A stretch of 64,000 nt of DNA, from contig JAPYMA010003011.1 of the NCBI GenBank assembly GCA_035041965.1, positions 310,001 through 374,000 on the forward strand, read 5' to 3'. Each line of letters opens with the position of its first letter. Position 1 is the first letter of the stretch. The notes below the pieces were generated by a model, which worked only from the letters and a program-made list of their open reading frames with translations, searched no databases and had not been told where the DNA came from. Below are positions 37,101-49,845 of this stretch, piece by piece. The DNA comes from Anisakis pegreffii. Taxonomy: Eukaryota; Nematoda; Chromadorea; Rhabditida; Anisakidae. The position numbers were made by a program, and so were the translations under genes.

Positions 37101-37500
37101 CGCTGAACCTGCGTAGTTTTCGGCGACTTCTGTATTCGATGGGTATTTGTGGCCAAAAGCCACTCATATTAGTTGTAGTACACATACATAAAGGTTACAA
37201 AAAGACCATCTGTACCTTCATTGCACCCTCATTGTACTGCTCGTTCTCTTTCTACTTGACTCCGTAAGACATTCATTCATTGCAAGCATCACCTCTGGAA
37301 GAGACGTTACCAGTCAGTTTATAGGTTTCAAATTGTTGGCGTCAGCAGAAATGACGTCTGGTATTATTCAGTGAATTGTATTCCTCAAAAAATTGAAATC
37401 AGCAATCTGGATCGCAGAGAGTATAAGGGGTTGTTGGCAGAGCATTCAGCCTCTGTTTCAGTCCTCTCATATGTTTCACTGCTCCTTCGGAATGCATCCA
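34172..37500. other. Long intergenic stretch with weak ORFs
   Basis: Two minus-strand ORFs with true ATGs look protein-like: 35097-34903 (64 aa; ends GTPSKKERITHS) and 35633-35424 (69 aa; ends TEEDLWNTIAKR). A plus-strand frame at 36318-36500 encodes a hydrophobic, possibly membrane-spanning peptide. None has a splice partner or a recognised family, so they are not called as genes. Confidence 0.4.
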
Positions 37501-37511
37501 AGTTGAATGTG

Positions 37512-40500
37512 ATGCAATTCGACGCACTGATAGGCTATCGAAGACGACGCATTCGCAAAGCATTCCTCGTGCTTCTCTTCGTCATCGCCTTCCTCGCCTG
37601 CTGGTTCTTTCTTACGCTGCTCATTCTCACTGCACAAGAGAAGGTTCGATCATTGTTTTGGTCTCGTTATTTTGCAGTGAACACGAACTTGAAGCTATTT
37701 TATGCGTAAAATTTCAGCAGATAGTTCAAGTCGACTTCACTAATGTAATACTTTCTCAATTTGATTTTGAAAATACTTGATACGATCCAATTGTGCTTTT
37801 AAACCTTTCAGCTTTTCGATCAATCTGGAGAGAATTTCATCGAGCCAACTTCCTATACACGTAGGGGTGTTCAGGTGGTCGTCGGTCATTATAATGGTAA
37901 TCTACCCGCTGAAAAGCGTGCTAATTTAACTGAAGGTTCATATTTCGTTTCTTCCACAGTCATCCTCAGTTCACCAAAAAAACGTCGAAATGTAATATCA
38001 CTTGTCGTAAGTTTGGGTTTGACAACGTTGGTGAGTTCTGTGGCGTGTTCCTTCTCAATGTTCGGACTGAATTTATGCTTTGGAACAAAATCTGTCACAA
38101 TGATTTAGAAATGGATTGGAGAGGTATGTGAATGCATGATTTAGCGATTGATCAGGTGCTTTGCAGAACAGTTGAATGCAAACAACTTCGCACCGATTGC
38201 TGGAGTTGGAGATGGTGGACGTCCCGTAAACTTGAATGATGACGAAGACCGTTTGGCAGATGACACTTTCGGTATCAATCAGGTAAGCAGAAAAACTATT
38301 ACCGCACGGTATCCTAGCAAGTTCACTAAGAAATTCTATATTCGTACGTTCATCGATAAGTCGTCGAATTATTGTGTCAGATTGCGTGGTTGTTATTTGA
38401 ATTGCATGAGAAATATATCAAGCAGCCATCATGTTCACTTTTCATGTTTGAATAGAAGTAGAACATTCATTCAAAAAAGAAAAACACATCCAGACAACTG
38501 CATTGATAAATTTAGTGTACATTCAATTTCCTCACAATCAGCTAGACGGTAATAGTAATCGGGATGCAACCATCGACATTTTGACTGAGAAAATGAATCG
38601 TGAATTTTTCAGTTCAATTTGGTTGTCAGCGATAAAATCGCGTTGAATCGGACGTTGCAAGATGTTAGGAATCCGCATTGCCGCAAAAAGACATATCCAG
38701 GTTTTTACTTCGATGTATTGAAATGAATCTCATATGTGAGTGAAATGCCTCGGATTTGATAGTTTTACTGTGAAAATTTAGCAGTCTACTTTAGTTTATG
38801 AAAGGCGATTTCAATAAATTTCACATTTTCAAACGATTACAAATTTCGGCAAAAAGGATTTTTTGGTTAGTTGATGAAAACGAATTTTATGAATTATTAC
38901 AATTATTATTATCGCTGCCAATGTACTTACATTTAACCTGTAGCACAGCTCTAAGCGTACCTATTTGTACTTACATTTTTGTCAGCAACGACAAATGCCG
39001 AGAGAATTTGATCAGTTGGGTGTTCTTTGAATTCATCATTATTTACCATCTACAAAAATAAGATCGTCTTTTTTTCTTGTTTCCGACAAAGCGGTGGTTT
39101 TTTGTTATTTCTGTTTTGTTTGTTGCAATATTTCGATAAATTCCTACCAATCAGCAAATGATGCAAATGTCTAGAAAAACGTCATGTAGCTGGAAACCCA
39201 TGCGACTTTCAAATCGTTAGCATAGGATTATTGTAGCCAATAAAAATTCCAAGCAAACGAGCTGTTCCATATGGATAATCAGTTCGTAATTCTTCATTCC
39301 CTATCATACACCTCATACTAACGACTCTTTTTAAGCGCCATCCGAGCTCCCAACAACCAGTGTAATAATTGTTTATCACAACGAGGCGTTTTCGACCTTA
39401 CTGCGCACTGTAACCAGTGTTATCAATCGCACTCCAAAAGAAGTTCTTAGAGAAATCATTTTGGTGGACGACTTCAGTTCCAGGAGTGAGACTATTTGCT
39501 TTCATTTGATTCTAACTTTTCGACTGAAGTTTCAAACTGATGAAATATGTTTTTCCCTAAAAGAAAAAATGTTATCCGTTATTATCCGTTCTCGTCATCA
39601 ATGCTCTCGAAAGTTATCCGTTCGTTAAATTCGGTGACACAAAATCGTTGAACTTTGCAGTTATTGTTGCTGATTAGTAGATTGCATTAGTTATAATCAT
39701 TCGTGTTATCCAGTAAAAAGTAATTTTTGCTTTTTATTGGATATCAACGGATAAAAAATAAAAGTTTTCCATGTGTAATTTTTATTTGGGTTCATTTTTA
39801 AATGTATCAATTCTTTCAGCATTTTTGAAGGATGAATTGGACAAATTTGTTGCTACACTGAGTGCGCGCATTAAAATAGTACGTGCGCAACGTCGAGTTG
39901 GCTTGATTCGAGCTCGTCTTTTGGGGTCAGCAGAAGCCGAAGGTGATGTGTTGACGTTTTTAGATTCGCATTGCGAATGTACAAAAGGATGGATTGAACC
40001 ATTGCTCACCCGAATCAAAGAAGATCGGTAAGTTTTTTGCCGTTGATGGCGTCTTCCAGATCACTGTATTTCTTGTGTAAGGATACATTACTTGCTTATT
40101 GAGCTCATTATTCTTCAAAACGCTTCGTTAATAGAAATCGCCACCGCAACGACTGCATTTGCAGAATTGGTATTTTCGAAGTTTTCAATGGGAAAGTTGC
40201 CTCTAGCGATTTAGTAAGGTTTCAAAAGCAGAGGAAGGACAGGATGTGTGTTCATCGCCCTATTAATGTTTCATCTGAGTCTGCTTTGTTCATAGTTGAA
40301 GTAACCGAACTAGATATTCTGTTTTACACAAGACAGCTATGCGGAAAATTTTGAAGTTGATGTCTTTGGAGCCTTCATGCTCATTCTGTTAACTCCTCAG
40401 TGAAACTGTATGCGCAAAACTAGCTTCGCGTTGTCAATCTGAATTTGTTTAGAAAAGCAGTTGTATGCCCTATCATCGATGTTATTGACTCGCACACATT

Positions 40501-43500
40501 TGCTTACAACAAAGGAATTGAAACGTTCCGAGGAGGATTCAACTGGAACTTACAATTCAGGTGGTACGCTTCACCGCCAGAAATTTTGAAACGCCGTGCA
40601 AGTGATCCATCGACTCCAATAGAGTGATTGCATTACTTCATTTATTTGCGTTATTAATATTTTTCGAGATGAAGAGGTCATTTTATTGAAGATGAAGGCC
40701 CCTTTTAAGGAATAGATTTGATGAATTAGTTCCGATGAGAAGTAATCAATCGTCAGTTGTTCGTTTCATTCGAATTGCTGAAACGAATCGGTTTCAATCA
40801 GGTCAGAGCGAATGATTTCAGTGAATGAATGTATCATTATGATTTCAATGAAATATTGAGCATCCGCGGTTGTTTACGATAACACTTGACATATTTCGTT
40901 GATTGATGCAGAGTCATCAATCTTGAATGTTCCAATGGCACTTTGTAATACGGAACATAGCACCTTCATTTCCCCTGAACCATCGCTCTAAAGTGCAACT
41001 TTAACAGAATGCGCAACAAAAACCCACAAAAATGGGTGAAAAAATTTTTTTGCTAGAAAACTTGCAATTAAGAGGCAAATTCGTCAAATAAATCACTCAA
41101 TACATAGGCAGTCTCAAAACTTTCACTGCTTCACGCTGAAGTTCCACTGACTGGAGTTGGGAATGGTGCGGATACTGCGGCGTGAAATCGTCGTAAACCC
41201 CCTCTTCTTGAATGACAAACCATCCCAACAGCATTTACAGTGCCATGTGCTATGATTTTAGAGACGAGAATAAACTCTGTCACTCTGTCGAGACATTATA
41301 TAATCATCTGCTCATCACAGTCTAATATCGAAGCCTCCTTCTTAACTAACGTACGGTGAGAAAATGTTTAAGGTCACCAACAATGGCCGGTGGATTGTTC
41401 AGCATCGAAAGACGTTACTTTGAGGAGCTTGGCACATACGATCCGGGAATGGACATTTGGGGTGGAGAAAATATCGAAATATCATTTCGAGTTGGTGCAT
41501 TCAGTGTGTTTGTTTATGTTCCAAGCGCATTTTTGCACACCTCTCATGCAATTTTGAATGGCATCGCATTGCGCTGTGTAACATGATTCGTACTGATGTC
41601 TATTTTGTTTGAAAACTATCATGCGTTCGTTGGTGCATTGCAGTTTAACAGTAAAACCAGTCCTATTTTGAAAAATGATGTATTTGCGGTGAGTTTTGTC
41701 GACCATTCAGCTGCAATTATTTCATTTTTTTCGACAACAACACCGATTTATTGAAGGTAACATGATTGCTTAATTGCAGTGTCATCATATATAGCATGGT
41801 TGATGCACGTTTTGCATCTTGATTTACGCTGTAGATTTGTTTTATTATGGTAGTTTCGATGTCATAGAGTGTTACTATTGAATTTGCAACATATATTCTT
41901 TCATAGCTTTCCGATTTCCAGATCTGGCAATGTGGTGGGCGCATTGAGATTCTGCCCTGCTCACACGTTGGCCACATCTTTCGAAGGGCATCCCCACATG
42001 ATTTTCCTGGAAAAAACTCTGGCAAAATCCTCAATACCAATCTCCTTCGGGTGGCAGAAGTTTGGATGGACGAATGGAAGTATCTTTTCTACAAAACTGC
42101 ACCACGTATGGCTTGGACCTTAGTTGTTTGTTTTTCATCAGTGAGATATGCGACTTCGTCTTAAAACAATACGAGCATCATTCTTCGCGAGGTGACCTAA
42201 TTGAAAGTAATGACGCAATATGTTTGGGCATTAGCTGAGAATTAAAAGGAGAAATGATCATTCGTATGAATGATTGCTGGATGGACCGTTTGTATAACAG
42301 CGATAATTTTGATGCTTTCAGAAGCTCTGCATATGAGGTCGACTGTAGACGTCAGTCAAAGAATCGAACTTAGGAAGCGTTTAAGATGCAAAGACTTCAA
42401 CTGGTATCTTCAAAATGTGTGGGCCGATAATTTCATGCCTCGACCCGAACACACTTTCGGAAGGGTAATCAATCAAATTCATTCTTAACATTAAACCGGT
42501 TTTGCATTGTGCTGTCACAAAACCACTGAAGTCTGACAAACAGTCAATTTGATCACGTTTGCAATGATCATCGCTGCTAAATTCTGAAAACTGATTGATT
42601 TTGTACTCAAGCTTTTTGCTGTCGGCACCGATTCATACGGAATGGCGTCTCGCCATTTAAAACAGCGCATCATTTGAAACGGTGACAAACAGTTTAGATA
42701 GTTCATCCATTCTCGAAATCTGCGGGGAACCCTTGGTGTTTATATTGGACCATTCCACGTGGTGGTACAGTTAGAGTGGCCTCAATGCACAATTGCACAA
42801 CAACAGCAAAATTCGACCGTACTGAGGTCAGTGAATGTTTTTGATTGGTTTCAGATTGCCCATCTCAAAACGAACTATTGCCTTGTTTCACGGCCCGGCG
42901 AACCCGGCTCCAAGCAACAGAGACTCACTGTTGGTGAATGCTCACTTGGGTTTGATCTGTGGCAGGTAGAAGTTCCTTTACTGATAAACGGTAGAGCAGG
43001 AGGAGTTATTTGCATAAGATACTTGTCCTGTGCAGGTACTCGACATTTGCATAACGATGACTTTTGTGATGAACTAGAATCGTGCATGTAATTTAAAAGT
43101 TGATAATGTTAAATCATGTAACTAATTAATAAAATAATCACTTACGAAAATTAAATAATTTATAATTTAGATTTTTAAAATGGAAGTAAAAAATAATAAA
43201 CGAAATAATTATGTAATAAAATGATGTAAAAGAAATTTCAAAAGAATACATAATAATAACAATAAAAAATGAACTTATAATAAGTAAAAGTGGAGTGAAT
43301 AAACAACTTCAGTCAATTCGAATTATGTGCTTTTAAAATGAATTGAATGTATGTTCATATCACAGCTCACTGTCCGTATGATTCAACTGGATAGTGTTTT
43401 GTAGTTGTGGCTGTACACCAATGACGGACAAATTAAAAGCGATGAGCATCTGTGTCTGAGTTCGCATCAACCGGTTCACAGCCACGGCCAATGGGCTGTG

Positions 43501-44157
43501 CAGCTGAAGGAATGTGGTCAACACGACAATGAATATTGGGATTACAACACTAGCGTAAGAAAGCCACCTCCTTTTTTTTGCTGCGAATTCATGTCCAGAT
43601 AAATTCGCGGTCTTAATTTCATTCTAAACCTTCACACAAAAAATTTGGTAGAAGGTGGCACGGCACGTTCACATTGGCACATGAACCAGTATTCGTTTTT
43701 TCGATTATTGTCCGTCTTTATCGTGAGAGTACTCTTAATATTCATTTCTCAGGAACAGAAGGTTTCAAATTATCTGGAGCAATGATGAATTAAGGAAAGC
43801 GCAGCAAGTGCTAGTTTAGTGCGCTTTGAATTGAGAAATATACGAAGGAGCTGTTTTCAGCGTAGATCATTTTATAATCGCAAAAGTGGACTTTGTCTGG
43901 ATAACCCGAAAGAGTCTGTGAATGAACGATTCACCACGGCGGTACGAATCCCAACACTGTCGAAGTGTTCTCGTGGCGCATTCGTGCAGGTATGCAGCTA
44001 ATCATATTTCTCCATACTAAAGAAATCCGTCCAACTCGAAATGTTTTCATCGTAAGAAAAGGCCTATAAAAGTACCAGGTCAATCAACTTCCAGAGTTGG
44101 GAAATGCATCCGATCAAGTGGCTACCCGATAATTTCACCACACCTTCCTGGAACTGA
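37512..44157 (+). CDS. Polypeptide N-acetylgalactosaminyltransferase (GT27), 628 aa
   Basis: Exons: 37512-37643, 37812-37935, 38167-38282, 38613-38700, 39336-39485, 39820-40027, 40453-40623, 41373-41490, 41922-42105, 42322-42464, 42855-42965, 43405-43554, 43861-43989, 44095-44157; all phases agree. It is a type II Golgi enzyme that starts mucin-type O-glycosylation by moving GalNAc from UDP-GalNAc to Ser/Thr. A basic tail (RRRRIRK) and a membrane anchor (about 17-39) precede a stem and the catalytic domain: [20 protein letters not shown], the metal-binding DSH at 252-254, [27 protein letters not shown] and [14 protein letters not shown] ricin-type lectin domain fills the C-terminus; only the third repeat keeps CLD plus QSW, the first two having CLV and CLS. 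The ATG at 37512 is the first in frame, since the frame upstream contains only GTG or TTG. A short upstream ORF precedes it. The isoform within the GALNT/GLY family cannot be fixed. Confidence 0.94.
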
Positions 44158-45638
44158 TTAGCGACTGATTGTTGCGATCTAAACTCAATAATACAATTAC
44201 AATCGACTATATATCAGCGAACTCCCGAGCAAACTGAAATGTTTCGAATCGAAAACTCATCATTTCTGGGAGTTGCCTTATTTTGTTGCTTTTTCGCATC
44301 CTCACGTATTGAATGCTTGTCTTTCCGATTGCAGCGGTTCAGCGAATCAGCACTAATTAAACTGAAAATTTTTGCTATGATGTGTGCTAAAACACTTTCC
44401 ATTCCCAAATGTGTATCACTTTTCCCTTCAGTTGTCTACTTAATCAATTTCGGGAACAGATGAATTGGAACTTTTTTGCAATCGTTTTCTCAATTTTCAT
44501 TGATAAGTGTTTGAATGTTGGGGCCTTAGATCATCAAGCATTGAACGTTTTAATTCATGGTTCTATTGCAAGTATTTTTCAGTTCGAATTTCTGAATATA
44601 CTATCTCATTGTGTTTCTTGAAACATTCTGTGAATGCCTTGCTTTTTTTAAGAACGATAACACTATTTACTTATGCCAAAATATCATTATTTAACATCTT
44701 ACTTTATCTTATTTGTTCGTGCCTTAAAGTGATGTTTCTAGTGTGATATTCAGCCAAGCATTTCTCGCCACATTTGTTTTATTTTTACGACTGATTATCG
44801 CGATGTTACCAAGAGGTTTCAAATTGTTACTGAGCTGCGCATAATTTTGTTATAATTCTATGGTATCAGAGAATTGTGAAAGACGTACAAAAATTAGTAC
44901 GCAACTTTTTTTAAAGAACCTCGGTGACATTCGCTTTGATAAGATGGTAACATCTATTGAGTATAACTTTACTTACTGCTTTTAACTTCTGATGTTTTAA
45001 ATACATGGCTTTTAATACGATGCCACCAAACGCTCATTTTCTCGATGGTTATTATAATTTATCTTATCGTAAAGTTATAATCGTCTTTTTTCGTTTGCTA
45101 CGGCATGCACTGCATTCATCAAGGCATCTTGTTTGATATAACTCTTGATCAATCTGAACCTCCACTTTGGACAATTTGAAAACAGGAAACATTGACAAAA
45201 TTGATCTTCCTGGTTGTCCAATTAGACCTTTTTGTGTTTGTGGCACTCTCATATCGATGAACATCAAAACAACAAGAAGTGGCTTTTAGATTGGTATAGA
45301 CCAGGTACGATACCGACTTTGTTAGATTGAGGTTGAATTTTCTAAGCGCCTGTTGTTCAACAAACGATGTAGTTGAAACGCCAGTTCTCCTATGTGTTGG
45401 TTAACAGCAGTGATATTTTCAAGGCAGTGCTCTTGCTGAATGCAGTCCTTCTTGTGCCGGTAGTGTTAGCACTCGTATATGGACGCATTAATTTAATTTG
45501 TTTTCGCTTTAATGTAAAAGTTCAAAACTGATCAATTGACTCCATTTGACCATTGAATCGCTAATGTGATATTGCTAATCTAATCAGTATATTCGTTTGT
45601 GTACTCCCTAAGAAAATTTTGCATTTGGTGGGTAACGG

Positions 45639-45688
45639 TATGCTTTACAATGCCTTGCCATTACGTGACCTATTGTGACCATTCATTT
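45639..45688. repeat. Direct repeat, left copy
   Basis: tatgctttacaatgccttgc and the following 27 bases recur at 46139 with three mismatches; the spacing is exactly 500 bases. Confidence 0.9.
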
Positions 45689-46138
45689 CTTCAATAAATG
45701 ATTTTGTGTTATTGAAAAGTTTCTGCGATGCAAATATGTTATTAACGGAAGTGATTGATGTACACAACAGATAAGTGATAACCATTGTTTTGAGTGGTTA
45801 TTCAGTTCAAACCTAAATCGGAGAGTGCATCATTCAAAGAAAAACGTTTCGATTGCCAGATTCTGGCGTATGGTGCCCTAGGTGAACTATTTTGGTGATG
45901 CACTCCGCTGAAACATTGCGCAGTGATCACTCTGGCTTGCTTGGACTCGTGCCTTTACACTAGCACAACGTTTATGACCCGATTCCACTCCGACAAGCAA
46001 GTTTCGATGAAAGAAGCAGATGTGAGTCTGCATATTTCTCGTGGCTCTGTCAAATAATGCACATCAACGCTGACATGATCAGAGCTGCACACCTTGTTGC
46101 AACATATACTTCGAACATTACCCCAGGATTACCCATTA

Positions 46139-46188
46139 TATGCTTTACAATGCCTTGCTATTACATGAACTATTGTGACCATTCACTT
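46139..46188. repeat. Direct repeat, right copy
   Basis: Right partner of the 45639 repeat. Confidence 0.9.
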
Positions 46189-46484
46189 TTGTTCGTTTCC
46201 TTGGAGAATCATTGAAGGCAATGAAAACAATTTGTATTCGCTAATACAAGTAATAGAAATATTACAAATACATCGTCATTTATATCAAGAATGTACCGCT
46301 TCTTAGCTCAAATTTTGACACATCTTATCGCTATTAACATCTCACATTTTCTCACGAAAACACACACATGTGAATTGATTGAATCGGTAACTAAATTACA
46401 CGAATAGTTTCAATGAACTGTGTACTGCAATTGTGTAGGATGTATGCTTTGAGTAGTGGTATGGCTGATGGAAACATCAGAATT

Positions 46485-49397
46485 TCATGATTCCATATTG
46501 CTAAGAATATCTGTGAATACTTCGACGTATTCAGTTTCCCAGTCATACGGTTCGTTCAAATGTCGTCCACCGCACATTCGCTGGAATGAAATATGATAAG
46601 TTTCATTTGGAGATAGAGTTAAGATTTTATAGATTCGAATATCCTCTTGTTAAAAGTAAAATCAGGATAATATTAAAGAAGGGATTAATTGAGTGAGAGC
46701 TTGACATTGTCCGATGAATAGGATGCGACCTTAGCTCACCTTCATCATTAATTGAAGGTCATTATAGTTCGGTTCATCATCCGCGGACATATTCATGACT
46801 GTTCTGCCAAATTCCCCCATTTCCTTACCGAAACATTGTGTAAGTTTCGCGAAATCGTCGCCAACCTGAAGCGTTCTCGAATTTCACATGAACGAACGGT
46901 ATTATTGATGTGTGAATTAAACAGAGCGTTGAACGAGCTAAGGGCGGTTGGTGTGAATGTCGAATGAGTTGAGTGTCAAACCGTGCAAATTACATTCTAT
47001 CAAGATGCAGGCGATATTTTGGCGACGGAGTGAGATATAATTCGTCCTGCTGCTGTTATGTCTCACGCTGTCACATTAAAATCCAACCACAAGAACTAAT
47101 CGTCACAAATTCTTCCTGAGAAAAATCACCAATCAAAATATGAGAAATGAAGGAGATGAACAGACCAATTCCATTTTCATTGATTTCATCTTGCTGTCAC
47201 TATTGATGTATTTCCAGGGTAGCTCTCCATTGAGCACCTCGAGCAGACAAAAGAAAAGGGCAATCATATCATCGGAAGGACCTTGCTCTTTACGGTCGTG
47301 CACTCGCATCGATACATATCGCATTGTACCGCGAAATCCCACTCGAGATCGTTGTGGAATTCGTTGCCCATCATCCCTCCGAAATCGTCTCACTAGGCCG
47401 TAATCCACGATAAATAGCCGTCGCATGCTCTGTAATTTTCGATGGCTTCATTCTAAAATGTAATAAATCCGAATTTTCCGAGGTCCTAGTCCTCACATAA
47501 AGTATTCCTCGTTGTGTTGCAGCAGTAATATGACTTTGAATCATAGAACCACAAAAGCTTAGCTCGTTCATAAAGAATGTCAGTTCTGGATACTAACGGT
47601 TAAGAGCCGCAACATTCAGCTCTTCAGGACATCATCAGAAAAACGCGATAAAATTATGTGGAGGTTTGTAATTGTAGCATGTTCTTTGATTCCTACGCAA
47701 CCGTTAGAATTTACTCACTTTTTCGGTTAATCCGAAGCACATATTCGCAGGTTTGATATCACGGTGAAGATAACCAAAACTGTGCATATCCCTTAGACCA
47801 GCAATCGCCTTAAAGCAAATTCATTGCAAAATCGCTGGACACATTGTCTACAGATCACAAGACAATGCTCACATGGTCAGTGTTTCAAAATATGTGCATG
47901 TCAAATATCAAGTCGCCTTGTTCTTGCTGAGTTTTACAGAACTGCTAGGCCGCACATTCTTCTTCTATTTGGTAGGAAGTCGCTGCCTAGTCTTCAATGA
48001 TGCACTGACCAGACTCGGAATATTTTTCGGATATCAATTCAAGGATCACGTTTACTTGATTACTTAGATTTTTCTCATTCAATATCGGTGATCAATTGCT
48101 TTGTCGGCATTAAATTCATTGAAATTATTCATCATGTCGTGATCTTATCTCTGCCCAATGGCCACCGAACCTATCTGATGCAAATTCAATGTCAACAAAT
48201 CCGACAATTGAACGAACAAGAATGTTTTCACCTGTTGCATGATACGACCAGCCGTTCCTCGAGACAAGCGTTTCACTGGACACTGTTTGCGTAGTTCATT
48301 GAGGTTTGTTGAAAGCACTTGCATTACGATATAATTAATCGTTCGCTCCACTCCTGATCCCCACATCATCGGCACGTGTGGTTTGCCTTGCATTCGAAGT
48401 AATACCTGAAGCATAGAAACTTGATTATGAACTCTTTAGGTCATCTGGAACGTCATTTTATTCCTCTCTCTCACACCAGGGAAGAAATTTATTGTTCAAA
48501 GATTCTTGTATACAGAATCATCAGTTAACATTTAATCGCGTTCAAATGAGACGCTGTTTTAGGTCTGCTTTCGAATCATATCTCATGAACGGTTGTTTCA
48601 CTTATCAAGAACATATGAACTGAGTGTGAAGACTGACCTTTTGCTCAAGAATCATTCTTCTGACAACTTTACCTCTTCGCTTTACAGGTTCAACTTTAGC
48701 GGCTACAGGTTCATCATTCGTCGTATCAATAGCATAGTATATTTCTCCGTAACCACCATGACCAATTAAACCCTGGAAATGCTAAATCTATTCAACAATG
48801 TGTTCTCAGTTGCTGCATTCTTTCCACGAATATTATTTTGAAGGAAGCTCAACGGATGGTTGGCGAGAAACGAATGATTTGTGTCAATGCTTCATTACCT
48901 TTATAACCCATCGTTCACGAAGCTGGTCACCAATTTGCAACATTGAATTCGTTAAATCGGTTTGAATAAATGGTGTTAACCTTGGATGCGATATCAGGCT
49001 TCTGCAATTAATTCACCGGTCACTTTGTTTGCGACTTGCAATCGATCTTGTTTACGTGAATGTATGAAAGTGGCCTAATTAACTAAACTTCTTAACAAAT
49101 CAGCGGAATGTTCATACCGCTTAGATGTATGCAATTCGAAACCAGTACTATTTTACTCTTTATTTTCAAGTTGTCAGTGACTGGAATTCAGTACATATCT
49201 AAATTCAAATTGAAATTTCAAGTTTGTCAAAGTTGAAATTCATGCACAACACTCATCCCCATTTCACGAAATCATCTCGAGATGTACAGTCGAAAACCTT
49301 CCAAGAAAACGCCTGCTTACTTTGGCAACCCAACACTGTCGGTCACTCCACTAGCAGTTGTGCTCTTGCTCGAATTCTCCTTCTTCGATGTCGTCAT
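46485..49397 (-). CDS. Casein-kinase-1/TTBK-like protein kinase, 354 aa
   Basis: Exons, read right to left: 49397-49321, 49001-48899, 48772-48638, 48405-48232, 47808-47719, 47429-47166, 46865-46740, 46580-46485; all phases agree. A Ser/Thr/Lys-rich N-terminus (MTTSKKENSSKSTTASG) precedes a CK1-fold kinase: glycine loop IGHGGYGEIYY (63-73), ATP-binding Lys86 in PVAAKVEP, catalytic HRDIKPAN (178-185), metal-binding DYG (202-204) instead of DFG, then FRGTMRYVSMRVHDRKEQGP, which is the CK1/TTBK version of the activation segment and lacks APE. The C-terminal LNEPYDWE resembles the DPYDWE end seen in nematode TTBK-like kinases. An acceptor ccgttccag ends 23 bases before the ATG, a likely trans-splice site. 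The kinase probably phosphorylates Ser/Thr; many nematode members act in sperm or germline, which is family knowledge and not visible here. The donor of exon 6 (GTCTGT) is the least certain boundary. Confidence 0.92.
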
Positions 49398-49641
49398 GCT
49401 CCCGTACAAAATAAGGCCGCTGGAACGGCACCATACGTAAACAATGATTTGAGTGAGGTTAAATTTCCTTTAAATATTGCTGAGTTCAATGCAAATTTCA
49501 TTGCCATGCAAATATCTTTAAGCAAAATTTGAACAACATGAACAGCACAAATGCAAACCTCCAAATGCAAAAATTCCGATTTAAAAAATTCCAAATATTC
49601 TAATAGTTCTGGGAATTTGAAGACTTAAATAACGAAGAGAA

Positions 49642-49845
49642 GTGGCCTAATTAGCTAAATTTCTCGACGAATCTGTGGAATGATCATATCGCTAAAGTGA
49701 AATAAATAAATAATGATACCTGAGAATTATTCAACGAGAGTTGAAGATCGCTGGACAAGAGTATGAAATGTGACTTCAAAATGTGCACCTAGTGCATCAT
49801 ACGAAGACTGCATTAATCCCTGAAAATGCCAAACCTGCTCAACAA
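49642..49845. pseudogene. Scrambled partial copy of kinase intron/exon sequence
   Basis: Positions 49642-49699 match 49070-49127 (within intron 1 of the kinase gene), and 49818-49845 match the exon 3 acceptor region at 48771-48798 (ccctggaaatgctaaa versus ccctgaaaatgccaaa). The order of the two blocks is reversed compared with the gene. No kinase motif survives. Confidence 0.5.

Larger units (their letters stand above)
44158..46484. other. Intergenic, duplicated segment and weak ORFs
   Basis: Just after the GALNT stop, an ATG at 44239 opens a 74-codon frame with a hydrophobic start (SFLGVALFCCFFASS), but the minus strand is equally open here. A minus-strand frame at 45267-45064 ends in a Cys-containing basic tail (CLDECSACRSKRKK) and looks coding, without splice support. 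The paired direct repeats at 45639 and 46139 are listed separately. Confidence 0.4.

Noticed and set aside
37371..37511. N-terminal extension of the GALNT by 47 residues
   Set aside because: The upstream open frame has no ATG in frame; the Met at 37512 gives the short cytoplasmic tail normal for this family.
39782..40018. Minus-strand 78-codon ORF
   Set aside because: It is antisense to GALNT exon 6, which carries the catalytic DSH motif.
44214..44463. Signal-peptide-like plus-strand ORF and a charged minus-strand ORF overlapping it
   Set aside because: Both strands read equally well and neither has an acceptor, donor or polyadenylation signal placed convincingly.
47140..47403. Plus-strand 87-codon ORF and the 46752-46967 plus-strand ORF
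   Set aside because: They are antisense shadows of kinase exons 6 and 7, which are supported by homology and phase.
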